DNA from: Clostridia bacterium
Lineage (GTDB): Bacteria > Bacillota > Clostridia > Oscillospirales > Acutalibacteraceae
Reading direction: 5' to 3'
Length of the DNA stretch: 64,000 nt
Assembly (NCBI GenBank): GCA_900755895.1
Contig: CAAEIG010000081.1
Location: 296,270-360,269, forward strand
Shown: positions 9,170 through 17,613 of the stretch, piece after piece
Layout of the letters: every line of letters starts with the position of its first letter
Numbering within the stretch: the stretch's first letter is position 1
The notes under the pieces: generated by a model
Seen by the model: only the letters and a program-made list of their open reading frames with translations
Database searches by the model: none
Told to the model about the DNA's origin: nothing
Position numbers and translations under genes: made by a program

Positions 9170-10369
9170 ATGATAGATAAGGTGGCAAAGGAAAACTGTA
9201 CCGGGTGTAAAGCATGTGGGGACGTTTGTCCAACATCGGCAATCTCATTTCCAGTGGACCAAGAGGGATTTTGGTATCCATTAGTTGAAAGTCGGAGGTG
9301 TGTTGGATGTGACCTGTGCGAGTGTGTGTGTCCCGCTTTAAATGTTCCTCAGGGTCCGAAGGCCCCACGTCCGGTACCCAAGGTATATAAGGCATACCAC
9401 AGTGATTCAATAGTCCGGTATCGAAGTACTTCCGGAGGTCTGTATTATGGGTTGGCACGATCTTTTGTAGAGGCTGGAAATTACATTGTTGGTTGCGTTT
9501 ATAATAAGGGCTTTACTGGAGCAAGGCAGGTGGCCTACAATACCCAGAACGGGTTGGAAGTAATCATGGGTTCCAAGTATTTCCAAAGCGATACGGCTGG
9601 AATCTATAAAACTGTGGGAAAATTGTTACAGCAGGGAAAGTCAGTATTGTTTTGCGGAACCGGTTGCCAAATAGGCGGATTGTATGGTTTTTTGGGAGGA
9701 GATTCCCCGAATTTATATACCGTGGAACTGATCTGCAGAGGAATCAATTCTCCCATGGCATTTTCAGCCTTTCTTGAAGAACTGCGGGGAAAGTTCCACG
9801 CAGAGGTTCAAGAAGTAAATTTTAAAAATAAATTACATGGATGGATTAACCTGGGGACGCTTGTGACTTTTCAAAATGGGAAACAGTATTATCGTGGTCG
9901 GATAAATGACCCATGGGTTAATGCTTTTGTCATTGGCAACCTCTCTCTAAGACCATGTTGCGAGCGATGCCAGTTCAAATCTTTCCCTAGAGTATCGGAT
10001 ATCACCATTGGGGATTTTTGGGGCATAAAATTTAACGATGAAGAGCGGAAATACGGTGTTTCGGTGGCGTTGGTAAATACGGAAAAGGGTGACAAGCTGC
10101 TGAATTCTGCTAAAGAGACGATGGTGGTAGAAGAACGAAGTCTGCAAGAGGCTTTAAAAGGAAATCCTGCCCTGGAGCATTCGGTGAAACGAAATCCGAA
10201 GGCATCAGTATTTTTTGAGCGGATTTCAAATGGTGAGCCTTATAGTAAGGTTGTATGGGAACTACTGGACAGCACTCCTTTTACCAGGGCCAAAGCAATG
10301 GTAATTTGGCAGTTAAAAGGGGTGCGGCGCTTTTTCAGGCAGAGATGGAAACAGCGGTATCATCGCTAA
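9170..10369 (+). CDS. 4Fe-4S, coenzyme F420 hydrogenase/dehydrogenase beta-subunit family protein
   Basis: 399 residues; ATG 9170 is chosen over the upstream start at 9155 because GGGAGGAG sits at the right distance. Two ferredoxin clusters open the protein: CTGCKACGDVCP and CVGCDLCECVCP. The FrhB-like body follows, with FCGTGCQIGGL and CERCQFKSFPRVSDITIGDFWG carrying further cysteines. In polysaccharide loci this family is found beside pyruvyl transferases and is presumed to be a flavin/Fe-S oxidoreductase; its substrate there is not established. The stop of the acyltransferase is two bases upstream. Confidence 0.85.
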   Translation: MIDKVAKENCTGCKACGDVCPTSAISFPVDQEGFWYPLVESRRCVGCDLCECVCPALNVPQGPKAPRPVPKVYKAYHSDSIVRYRSTSGGLYYGLARSFVEAGNYIVGCVYNKGFTGARQVAYNTQNGLEVIMGSKYFQSDTAGIYKTVGKLLQQGKSVLFCGTGCQIGGLYGFLGGDSPNLYTVELICRGINSPMAFSAFLEELRGKFHAEVQEVNFKNKLHGWINLGTLVTFQNGKQYYRGRINDPWVNAFVIGNLSLRPCCERCQFKSFPRVSDITIGDFWGIKFNDEERKYGVSVALVNTEKGDKLLNSAKETMVVEERSLQEALKGNPALEHSVKRNPKASVFFERISNGEPYSKVVWELLDSTPFTRAKAMVIWQLKGVRRFFRQRWKQRYHR

Positions 10370-10381
10370 AGGAGGAAGTCC

Positions 10382-12142
10382 ATGGAGAAACTGGAATTAT
10401 CCGCGTTGCTTAGACAGGCGCGGAACTATGAGAAAGCCGGTGTGTCAGAGGATGGGCCAAAAGTGGCGGTGCTGGGTTCTCGCTCCACGCAATACTTTGT
10501 AAAGGTGTTCCGGTATTGCTTGGCGAAGACTGGAATGAATTGTCCTTTCTACGAGGGGGAGTATCATGGAATTGACATGGACGTGCTTGATCAGACATCC
10601 CGCTTGTATCAGTTTGCCCCGGATTACGTGATTCTTTTGCCCTTTTGGGAAGATGTGCAGAAATTTCCACCACTGTTGGCGGATAAAGGGGATGTGGAGC
10701 AGCATCTTGAAGCTGTAAAACGCTATTTTCAGGGCCTTTGGGAGCGCCTGGGTGCCATACGCCATGTCCGTGTGCTACAAGGAAATTTTGTGATTCCGCC
10801 AATCAGGTTGCTTGGCAACCTAGAATATCAGGAGGAATCCAGCAGAAACCGTTTTCTACAACTTGTCAACGAGGTCTTATTTGAAGATCATCCTCCCCAT
10901 GTGACTATTGTTGACCTCGAGGCTTTGTCATGCAACATTGGGAAGTACCAGTGGTTTGACTATCCTTCCTATTTTGCTAATAAGGCAGCGGTTCGGCTTG
11001 ACTATTTGCCGGAGGTGGCACAGACATTTGTCCGTCAGATACAGGCTCAACAGGGCCACATCAGGAAGTGTTTGGTTCTGGACTTGGACAATACCCTCTG
11101 GGGCGGGGTAGTCGGGGATGACGGTTACGAGGGAATTCAGCTAGACCCCAATAATGCGGTGGGAGAGGCTTTTCGGTCTTTTCAAGCCTACTGCTTAGCG
11201 CTTCGTCAAAGAGGAGTGCTTTTGGCGGTGTGCAGTAAAAATGAGGAGGCTACTGCGAAGGAACCTTTTGAGAAGAACGAAGATATGATTCTCCATTTGG
11301 AAGATATAGCCTGCTTCATTGCCAATTGGAAGAACAAGGCGGAGAACCTACAATCCATTTCACAAATACTGAATATTGGCGTGGACAGTCTGGTGTTTTT
11401 TGATGACAACCCAGCGGAGCGGGCAATTGTAAAGCAATACCTTCCAGAGGTTCATGTGGTAGAAGTGCCAGATGATCCGGCCCTGTATGTACTTCAAATG
11501 GAACAGGAACAACCTTTCGACTGGCTGCAAATTACTAAAGAGGATTTGGAACGTACCGCTTCTTACCAGGAAAACGGTGAGCGTGACAGACTGCTGGAGC
11601 GGTTTGTGGATTACGGTGAATATTTGCAGGCACTGGATATGAAGGGAGAAACGGGTAATCTACAGCAGCAGGACGTGGGGAGATTTGTTCAGCTGCTCAA
11701 CAAGTCCAATCAGTTTAACTTACGCACGGTCCGCTACACGGAGGCAGAAGTCATGCAAATGATGGGAGACGATACTGTTCGTTGCTTGTATGGGAAACTG
11801 CGGGACCGCTTCGGAAGCTATGGTCTGATTTCTTGTGTTATCTTGCGGAAAAATGGCCAGATGTGTGCTATTGATTCTTGGGTGATGAGCTGCCGTGTGC
11901 TAAAACGCGGGGTGGAGAATATGATGTTCAATGCTATTTTGGAAGCCGCTAGGGATATGGAATGTACCTCACTTTGGGGGGAATACATTCAAACCAAGAA
12001 AAATCAAATGGTTGCAACATTTTATGAGGATTTGGGCTTTAGTGTATTAAATGAAAAAGTGGAGGGTAACGGGCTGCGAAAAGAGTATGTATTATACGAT
12101 CTTCGCCGCCAGGCATCCCACTGCATTAAGCAAAGAGACTGA
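10382..12142 (+). CDS. FkbH-like HAD-IIIC family protein
   Basis: 586 residues, ATG preceded by AAAGGAGGA. An N-terminal SGNH-like region precedes the HAD core; the catalytic motif LDLDNTLWGG places the nucleophile at D234 and the general acid at D236, and VFFDDNPAER is the late HAD motif. A GNAT-like C-terminal region follows (KLRDRFGSYGLISCV). FkbH proteins take 1,3-bisphosphoglycerate, dephosphorylate it and load a glyceryl unit onto an acyl carrier protein. The ACP gene lies 24 bases downstream, which supports that reaction here. The glyceryl or related group may end up on the polysaccharide. Confidence 0.88.
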   Translation: MEKLELSALLRQARNYEKAGVSEDGPKVAVLGSRSTQYFVKVFRYCLAKTGMNCPFYEGEYHGIDMDVLDQTSRLYQFAPDYVILLPFWEDVQKFPPLLADKGDVEQHLEAVKRYFQGLWERLGAIRHVRVLQGNFVIPPIRLLGNLEYQEESSRNRFLQLVNEVLFEDHPPHVTIVDLEALSCNIGKYQWFDYPSYFANKAAVRLDYLPEVAQTFVRQIQAQQGHIRKCLVLDLDNTLWGGVVGDDGYEGIQLDPNNAVGEAFRSFQAYCLALRQRGVLLAVCSKNEEATAKEPFEKNEDMILHLEDIACFIANWKNKAENLQSISQILNIGVDSLVFFDDNPAERAIVKQYLPEVHVVEVPDDPALYVLQMEQEQPFDWLQITKEDLERTASYQENGERDRLLERFVDYGEYLQALDMKGETGNLQQQDVGRFVQLLNKSNQFNLRTVRYTEAEVMQMMGDDTVRCLYGKLRDRFGSYGLISCVILRKNGQMCAIDSWVMSCRVLKRGVENMMFNAILEAARDMECTSLWGEYIQTKKNQMVATFYEDLGFSVLNEKVEGNGLRKEYVLYDLRRQASHCIKQRD

Positions 12143-12166
12143 GTATATCCAAGGAGGAATCATGCT

Positions 12167-12409
12167 ATGACTAGAGAAGAGATTACGCAAAAACTCCAAG
12201 AAATTTTTCGGGATGTATTTGATGATGAAAACATTGTCTTATTTGATGAGATGACTTCTCAGGATATTGAAGATTGGGATTCTCTTTCTCATATCCAGCT
12301 CATCTCTGATATTGAAGGGCAGTTTGGAATTACATTTACTACAGAAGAGATTGTGAAAACTAAAAATGTGGGTGATTTTCTCAGCGTGATTGAGAAAAAG
12401 TTACGGTAA
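12167..12409 (+). CDS. Acyl carrier protein
   Basis: 80 residues, ATG preceded by AAGGAGGAATC. The phosphopantetheine attachment site is clear: WDSLSHI, with S39 as the modified serine. The protein is short and acidic with a four-helix pattern. It sits between a FkbH-type loader and a MaoC-type hydratase, so it is a dedicated carrier for this cluster and not the fatty acid synthase ACP. The gene is AT-rich, like the next three. Confidence 0.92.
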   Translation: MTREEITQKLQEIFRDVFDDENIVLFDEMTSQDIEDWDSLSHIQLISDIEGQFGITFTTEEIVKTKNVGDFLSVIEKKLR

Positions 12410-12424
12410 AAGGAGAAGTCAGCC

Positions 12425-12853
12425 ATGCAAGAAACATGTAACGCTTATACTCTTACGGATCTTCAGATCGGTTTGACGGAGCGGTTTACTGTTACTGTAA
12501 CTCAGCAAATGCAGGATTCCTTTACCAATATGTCGGGGGATATCAATCCTTTGCATTTAGAAACCGCCGCTGCAAAGCGGAGAGGTTTTCAAGACAAATT
12601 GGTATACGGAATGCTTACGGCATCATTGTATTCCACTTTAGTAGGCGTTTATCTTCCTGGGGAAAACTGTTTGTTTCAAGAGTGTCGGGTTTCCTGGCCT
12701 AAGCCTGTGTATGTGGGTGATACTTTGCAGGTGGTGGGCCGGGTAACAGGGATCGACCAGAGGTTCCAGAGGATAGAAGTAAAAGCTTATATTGAAAATC
12801 AGAAAGGGGAACGGGTATCCAGGGCAGTGCTCACAGTGGGGGTGTTAGACTGA
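12425..12853 (+). CDS. MaoC-like hotdog dehydratase/hydratase
   Basis: 142 residues, ATG preceded by AAAAGGAGAAG. The hydratase-2 motif is present: SGDINPLH supplies the catalytic Asp and His, followed by GFQDKLVYGML. The family hydrates or dehydrates (R)-3-hydroxyacyl thioesters. Next to an ACP and an SDR it could process a 3-hydroxyacyl chain on the carrier before transfer to the glycan. It overlaps the next start (TGATG), so translation is coupled. Confidence 0.88.
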   Translation: MQETCNAYTLTDLQIGLTERFTVTVTQQMQDSFTNMSGDINPLHLETAAAKRRGFQDKLVYGMLTASLYSTLVGVYLPGENCLFQECRVSWPKPVYVGDTLQVVGRVTGIDQRFQRIEVKAYIENQKGERVSRAVLTVGVLD

Positions 12854-13596
12854 TGGACAAGACATATGTAATTACAGGAGCTTCTTCAGATATTGGAACA
12901 GCGTTTTTGGAAGAGTTGGAAAAATATAGCAAAGAAAAGGTGAATGCATTTTGCCAGTATCATACCAACGTTGGAAAACTGGAGGATATGAAACAACGCT
13001 TTACAAAGGTAGCCATCCACACTATGGCATGTGATCTCTCTGATCCTGAACAGACGGCTGGATGGATCTCTGACTTAAATGGTCAGGGATGCAAACCTAC
13101 CCATATTCTCCATCTGGCAGCAGGTAAGTTTCATTACTTGCGTCTTAAAGAGTTTTCTTGGGACAAGACGTTGACAGAACTGCAAATTCAAGTAAATACT
13201 TTAGGACAGCTTTTTCGTACGTTTTTACCGGAAATGGCAAGCAGGCAGTATGGTAAGATTGCTGTAATGCTCACGGCCTATACTATTGGTGTGCCTCCTA
13301 AATATATGGCGGACTATTTGATTGTCAAATATGCTATGCTAGGTCTTGTAAAAGCAGCGGCCAGTGAATATAGTGGGAAGGGGATTACAATAAATGGTCT
13401 TTCGCCCAATATGGTGGAGACAAAGTTTTTAGAAGGCATAGATAAGCGGTTGATTCAGATAAATGGTGAGAAAAGCGCGATGCGTCGGAATGCTACCCTT
13501 GATGAGGTGATTGCAGGGTTACGTTTCTTGCTCTCTGATGATTCAAGTTATATGAACGGAGTAAATTTAAATCTATCTGGCGGAGACAGAATGTAA
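12853..13596 (+). CDS. Short-chain dehydrogenase/reductase (FabG-like)
   Basis: 247 residues, start overlapping the previous stop. The N-terminal cofactor motif is TGASSDIG. The catalytic YxxxK is YLIVK. The residue 13 positions before that tyrosine is alanine (in MLTAYT) where the family usually has serine; a threonine is two residues further toward the C-terminus. The end NGVNLNLSGGDRM is typical. The role is probably NAD(P)H-dependent reduction of a 3-oxoacyl-ACP or of a sugar intermediate, in step with the MaoC protein. Activity is uncertain given the altered serine position. Confidence 0.82.
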   Translation: MDKTYVITGASSDIGTAFLEELEKYSKEKVNAFCQYHTNVGKLEDMKQRFTKVAIHTMACDLSDPEQTAGWISDLNGQGCKPTHILHLAAGKFHYLRLKEFSWDKTLTELQIQVNTLGQLFRTFLPEMASRQYGKIAVMLTAYTIGVPPKYMADYLIVKYAMLGLVKAAASEYSGKGITINGLSPNMVETKFLEGIDKRLIQINGEKSAMRRNATLDEVIAGLRFLLSDDSSYMNGVNLNLSGGDRM

Positions 13597-13693
13597 GATG
13601 TTGTATTCGTTTATGGGGTAAAGGCGTATGACGAGGATAGCTTTGTCATATATGGCGGAAACCCACTAGGAATAGAAAGGAATGAGTTGTGTA

Positions 13694-14758
13694 ATGGGGT
13701 TTGAGTTAACTCTTGAAAATCTGAAAAAAGTGTATGAACTGCTGGAGGATGAGGAGTCTCGGGAAATTTATCTAAATCGGTTGAACTATTTGGTCACTGG
13801 AAGAATAGAATTTATAGAAAAGATAATTTCTAAATATATACCTAATTTACCGCTTTTTGGTCGGGATGTTATCCACAAATTTCTTAAGGAACTGCCGCAA
13901 GATAAGAAATTTGTTCTTTATGGTGCGGGAGAGTGGGGAAAGGAGGTTTTTCCTCTCTTTAAAGATGACCCGAGATTTATTGGTTTTTGTAGTGGTACAA
14001 AAGAAAAACAGGAACATGGATTTATGGGTGTATCTGTCATAAGTCCGGAGACATTGTTTCAAAAGAAAAATTTAACGGTAGTGGTCAGTGCCTTGTCTGC
14101 AAAGCAGGAGATTTTAGAGCTTTTAAAATACAACGGGTATCCGACCGAACTTATTTTTACAATGGACGACTTTGAAGTGCTTACTAATGAAGAGTATTTT
14201 GGTTTTGAGTATTTTAAATATGAACCTAATGAAGTGTTTGTAGATGCTGGAAGTTATAATCTGGCCACGGCTATCGATTTTCGTAGGAATTGTGGTAGTG
14301 TAAAAAAGGTGTATGCATTTGAGCCAGATCCCCATAATGTTGAACTCTGCCAAGAGAACAAAATAAAGCATCATTTTACGGAAGCAATGATTTTGCCGTA
14401 TGGAGTATGGAGCGAAGATACTACCATGCATTTTCAATCCCGTGGTACATCGGATTCAAGTTTTGAGCAGGGAGGGGATGTGAGTGTCCCTGTTCGAGCG
14501 ATTGATAATGTAGTCGAAAAAGGAGAGCCAATTACATTTATAAAAATGGATGTTGAAGGGTCGGAACTGGAAGCTTTAAAAGGAGCTCAGAGAACAATTC
14601 AGCAATATAAGCCAAAATTGGCAATTTGCATTTATCACAAACCCCAGGATATGACCGAAATACCGCTATATATCCATTCATTAGTTCCGGAATACCGGTT
14701 TTATGTGCGTCATCATTCAAACACGTCAGTCTCGACTGTACTTTACGCGATTGTTTGA
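13694..14758 (+). CDS. FkbM-family methyltransferase, paralogue of the 3167-4297 protein
   Basis: 354 residues from ATG 13694. The ATG at 13682 directly abuts AAAGGA, too close for a ribosome site, whereas 13694 sits 12 bases after it. The layout matches the earlier paralogue: LLEDEESREIYLNRL at the N-terminus, FVLYGAGEWGKE Rossmann-like module, then FVDAGSYNLATA, YAFEPDPHN and FIKMDVEGSELEAL of the methyltransferase. Both proteins end in very similar VPEYRF.VRHHS/Y segments. The gene is AT-rich and is the last of the operon, followed by a terminator. Confidence 0.83.
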   Translation: MGFELTLENLKKVYELLEDEESREIYLNRLNYLVTGRIEFIEKIISKYIPNLPLFGRDVIHKFLKELPQDKKFVLYGAGEWGKEVFPLFKDDPRFIGFCSGTKEKQEHGFMGVSVISPETLFQKKNLTVVVSALSAKQEILELLKYNGYPTELIFTMDDFEVLTNEEYFGFEYFKYEPNEVFVDAGSYNLATAIDFRRNCGSVKKVYAFEPDPHNVELCQENKIKHHFTEAMILPYGVWSEDTTMHFQSRGTSDSSFEQGGDVSVPVRAIDNVVEKGEPITFIKMDVEGSELEALKGAQRTIQQYKPKLAICIYHKPQDMTEIPLYIHSLVPEYRFYVRHHSNTSVSTVLYAIV

Positions 14759-14848
14759 AATCACTAGTACGGTTATTTTCACTATGTTAGTCAATTTTCT
14801 TATGTGCGAGTTTTTATTCAGACAAAATAGAATGATATAATAATCTTG

Positions 14849-14880
14849 AAAAGTCGCTTTTTAAGTGGCTTTTCTTTTTG
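14849..14880 (+). terminator. Rho-independent terminator of the polysaccharide operon
   Basis: An 11-bp stem (14849-14859 with 14863-14873, two G-T pairs) around a 3-base loop, followed by a T-rich tract. It lies 90 bases after the last FkbM gene. Confidence 0.75.
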
Positions 14881-15176
14881 ATGTCTGTAAACTATAGTTT
14901 TTTGAGCTAAGATCTAACAAAAACAGAGGATACAGCTAAGGGGTAGTAAAAACGTGCTATAATTGTGTAAAGAGTATAACTTTGTTGACGTTAGTGAAAC
15001 CATGCATTTTTAGGGTTTACTTTTATGTGTTTCTAGATGGCTTTGGAGGAGAAAAAGTTTCTTTTATCTTCCTTATATTTAGAAATGAAAAAATAGATTA
15101 TATTAGGTAAATTTTTAACAATTTTTTATCCCCACTATGAAGCCCATCGACTAATCAAATTTGGATATTGTTTTTT
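14881..15176. other. AT-rich intergenic region, no gene supported
   Basis: About 300 bases between the polysaccharide terminator and the next terminator. A GCTATAAT box occurs near 14956 but I see no good -35 partner. A 19-codon ATG frame near 15036 has no ribosome site and is not called. A small RNA cannot be excluded. Confidence 0.4.
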
Positions 15177-15211
15177 AAAAAGCGTCCTCTCTGCAGAGAG
15201 GACGCTTTTTT
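15177..15211 (-). terminator. Bidirectional terminator downstream of the lipoprotein gene
   Basis: A near-perfect hairpin: AAAAAGCGTCCTCTC pairs with its complement across TGCA, with A and T runs on both sides, so it can stop transcription from either direction. Confidence 0.85.
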
Positions 15212-15257
15212 CTGTCTACACTATGGAATTGATTAGAGGTACATGGGCGGTTGTTCA

Positions 15258-15860
15258 CTAAATCAGATCCTTAAAAATAGCCTCAGCATTTTCCATGGGC
15301 TCAGCGTTAGCGACTAAAAATACGCCGTACTCCTGCTCACCAAAGATGGAATCAAATCGTGAGTCCCCAGTGAGTGAAATTCCGCAGGGTTGAGTGAATT
15401 CTCCGGTGAGATTTCCAGTCTCATCAACTGTCTCGAACTTCAGCAATCTATCCTCATACTGGGCAAGTTCTTCCTCGGAGAGCACCTCTTCCACCGGAAC
15501 AAACATCTCACTTCGGGCAAAACGGGCGGCATTCTCAGTGTCGCAAATCATCAAGTCAATCTCTTTGGCTGTCACCATTGCAGAAACCTTTGCGATACTG
15601 GCTCCCGCGTAGGGATCGGTTTCCGGATCTCCAAAATCAATGGGCGTAAATTCTATTTCGGTTTCCTCTCCTTGCCAATCTGGATAGCTGGCCAGGAGTT
15701 CTTCCTCACAGGCATTCAGATTTTCTTGGCTTACATACGAGTTTCCCACGATGATTTGTATAGTTTGCTTGCTGTCAGAAGAACATCCCATGAACAGCAT
15801 GGAACAAGCGAGAGTCAAACAGGACAATGTGATCAATTTTGATTTGCATTTGTGTTTCAT
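15258..15860 (-). CDS. Hypothetical lipoprotein
   Basis: 200 residues. The N-terminus KHKCKSKL followed by a hydrophobic run and LFMGC is a lipoprotein signal with the lipidated cysteine at about residue 26. The ATG has GGAAAGGATA upstream. The rest is acidic and soluble. The segment that contrasts an early IQIIVGNSYV strand with DLMICDTENAARFA resembles part of an extracellular solute-binding fold, but the protein is shorter than binding proteins and no transporter genes adjoin. Surface-anchored; function unknown. Confidence 0.75.
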   Translation of the reverse strand: MKHKCKSKLITLSCLTLACSMLFMGCSSDSKQTIQIIVGNSYVSQENLNACEEELLASYPDWQGEETEIEFTPIDFGDPETDPYAGASIAKVSAMVTAKEIDLMICDTENAARFARSEMFVPVEEVLSEEELAQYEDRLLKFETVDETGNLTGEFTQPCGISLTGDSRFDSIFGEQEYGVFLVANAEPMENAEAIFKDLI

Positions 15861-16147
15861 GGAGCCAATATCCTTTCCAAAATGAATTTGTTTTTCAGGG
15901 GGCGCTCTTCAGCTTTTGCGCCCGAGTTTTTCAATACATAGAGGGTTCTGTGTTTTGGTTTTCAGTATACTCAGTCTTCCTTGTTTTGCGTACATACAAA
16001 GAGGAACGCCTGTGAGAAAATCGGACAAATATGGGAAAGTGTCCGATTTCCGTACAGATCCTTTGGATTGTGAACTGAAAAAATCCGGTCTATTTGGTAT
16101 GCTCTTTGAAGAAAACACAGTATCGGATAATCAAATGGAGTGGTTTT

Positions 16148-16864
16148 ATGAGTGCGGTGACGCCTTCTCAAGAGCTTCAAGCATATCTCCTTGAACATCA
16201 GGACAATCTGGCGGCTCACATTATCCAGTTCAATGAATTGATGAGCCGATATCAAGCCGCCATTAAAGAAGTATCCACGAAGTTGGAAATTTTGAAAAGT
16301 GACTTTCTCATTCGAAATCGTCGAAAAAGTATTGAAAGCATTCAATCACGCATCAAGAAGCCTGTGAGCATTATTAAGAAATTGAATGCAAAAGGTTTGG
16401 AAGTGGATTTGGAGACCATCCGCGATGAGCTCAATGATGTGGCAGGTATTCGTGTGATCTGCCCATTCATTGATGACATTTACATGGTAGCTGATAGGCT
16501 TGCAGCGCAAGACGATATTCGCGTGTTGGGAGTGAAGGACTATATCCGCAATCCCAAGCCTAACGGATACCGTAGCTATCACATGATTATCGAGGTGCCG
16601 GTGTTCTTTATGGATGCCAAGGAACTGATGCGGGTAGAAGTACAGCTGCGGACGGTTGCTATGGATTTTTGGGCGAGTCTGGAGCACGAAATCAAGTATA
16701 AAAAAGATATTGCGGAAGCAGATCAGCTGGTGAAAGACCTTAAAGCTTGTGCAGATACCATTGCCGAAACAGATCGCCGTATGCTGGAACTGCGGGAGAG
16801 GATGTCTGCAAAAAATCCCACCAAGGATTCCCCAATGGACGAGGGGGCAGACTCCCTCTGCTAG
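16148..16864 (+). CDS. Small alarmone synthetase (RelQ/YjbM-like RelA/SpoT domain)
   Basis: 238 residues from ATG 16148, chosen over an upstream TTG because TGGAG lies eight bases before it. The synthetase core is present: DVAGIRVICPF, NPKPNGYRSYH, VEVQLRTVAMDFWASLEHE. There is no hydrolase, TGS or ACT domain, so this is a single-domain (p)ppGpp synthetase of the small RelQ type. It makes the alarmone from ATP and GTP/GDP in the cytoplasm. It stands alone, transcribed away from the lipoprotein. Confidence 0.9.
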   Translation: MSAVTPSQELQAYLLEHQDNLAAHIIQFNELMSRYQAAIKEVSTKLEILKSDFLIRNRRKSIESIQSRIKKPVSIIKKLNAKGLEVDLETIRDELNDVAGIRVICPFIDDIYMVADRLAAQDDIRVLGVKDYIRNPKPNGYRSYHMIIEVPVFFMDAKELMRVEVQLRTVAMDFWASLEHEIKYKKDIAEADQLVKDLKACADTIAETDRRMLELRERMSAKNPTKDSPMDEGADSLC

Positions 16865-16874
16865 AGGATGCAAG

Positions 16875-16905
16875 AAGTCCCTGACAAGGAGATTGTCAGG
16901 GACTT
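16875..16905. terminator. Convergent hairpin between alarmone synthetase and TetR gene
   Basis: A perfect 12-bp stem AAGTCCCTGACA and its complement around a 7-base loop, between two converging genes. The flanking T runs are short on both sides, so termination strength is uncertain. Confidence 0.65.
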
Positions 16906-16914
16906 TAAAGCCAG

Positions 16915-17502
16915 TTACCTATTGGACTCAGTTGAGTGGGATTCGTTTTGCAAGGCGAGGATCTTGTCAAAAATCTCTTTTGAAAAAAGGTCCTGTAACA
17001 TTTGGATCACAGGTTCCGGTTGGGCTTTCATTCCGTTTTTGGCCCAAGTTGATACAACGCCAGTCAGGCCAAAGGCGTAAAAGTTTGAGATGATTCGTAT
17101 TTGTCTGGGGTCCAACACCTGCTCACCCTTTGCTTTTAGTAAAAGATTACGGACCAGGTTGGCATAGAACTCCATGAGACACTCGGTAAAGCTGTTTTGC
17201 CCCTGGACTTGCAGGACTTTTATATAGAAATTCTTGTTATCCTGCATGTATTTGCAAAGAGCAAGCAGCCCATCACCCCAGTTCTCAATTTGGCTGGCGT
17301 CTTCGATGATGGGAGTGATTTCAGTATAGAAGATCCAACTGATAATGTCGTATTTATCCTTAAAATGATAGTAAAAAGTGTTCCGGCTGATACCGCAATG
17401 CTTGGCGATCTCACCCACAGAGAGATCTTCAAAATCGGTTGTCTGCAAAAGCTGCTTTACACCTTGGGCAATCATATGTTTCGTGAATTCAGAGGTGGAC
17501 AC
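16915..17502 (-). CDS. TetR/AcrR-family transcriptional regulator
   Basis: 195 residues from a GTG start. The helix-turn-helix is classic TetR: LSVGEIAKHCGISRNTFYYHFKDKYDI near residues 26-52. The C-terminal ligand domain resembles DhaS-type members. It is divergent from the antiporter gene at 17614, and a 25-bp palindrome lies in the shared 111-base gap, so it very likely represses both itself and the transporter. The inducer is unknown. Confidence 0.9.
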   Translation of the reverse strand: MSTSEFTKHMIAQGVKQLLQTTDFEDLSVGEIAKHCGISRNTFYYHFKDKYDIISWIFYTEITPIIEDASQIENWGDGLLALCKYMQDNKNFYIKVLQVQGQNSFTECLMEFYANLVRNLLLKAKGEQVLDPRQIRIISNFYAFGLTGVVSTWAKNGMKAQPEPVIQMLQDLFSKEIFDKILALQNESHSTESNR

Positions 17503-17531
17503 CTTTTTTCACCACTCTTTTCTCTGACAGC

Positions 17532-17556
17532 ATGATGCTCTAACTTAGAACATCAT
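17532..17556. promoter_or_regulatory. Palindromic operator between tetR and antiporter
   Basis: Two 12-base arms around a central C at 17544: ATGATGCTCTAA and TTAGAACATCAT, which are complementary at 11 of 12 positions. Size, symmetry and location between divergent genes fit a TetR-family operator. Confidence 0.8.
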
Positions 17557-17613
17557 TATACCGTTTTCTTCATGCTTTCACAACAAATAAAAAAATAAAG
17601 TGGGGAGTTCCAG

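Noticed and set aside
15036..15095. 19-codon ATG frame in the AT-rich gap
   Set aside because: No ribosome site and no evidence of expression or conservation.
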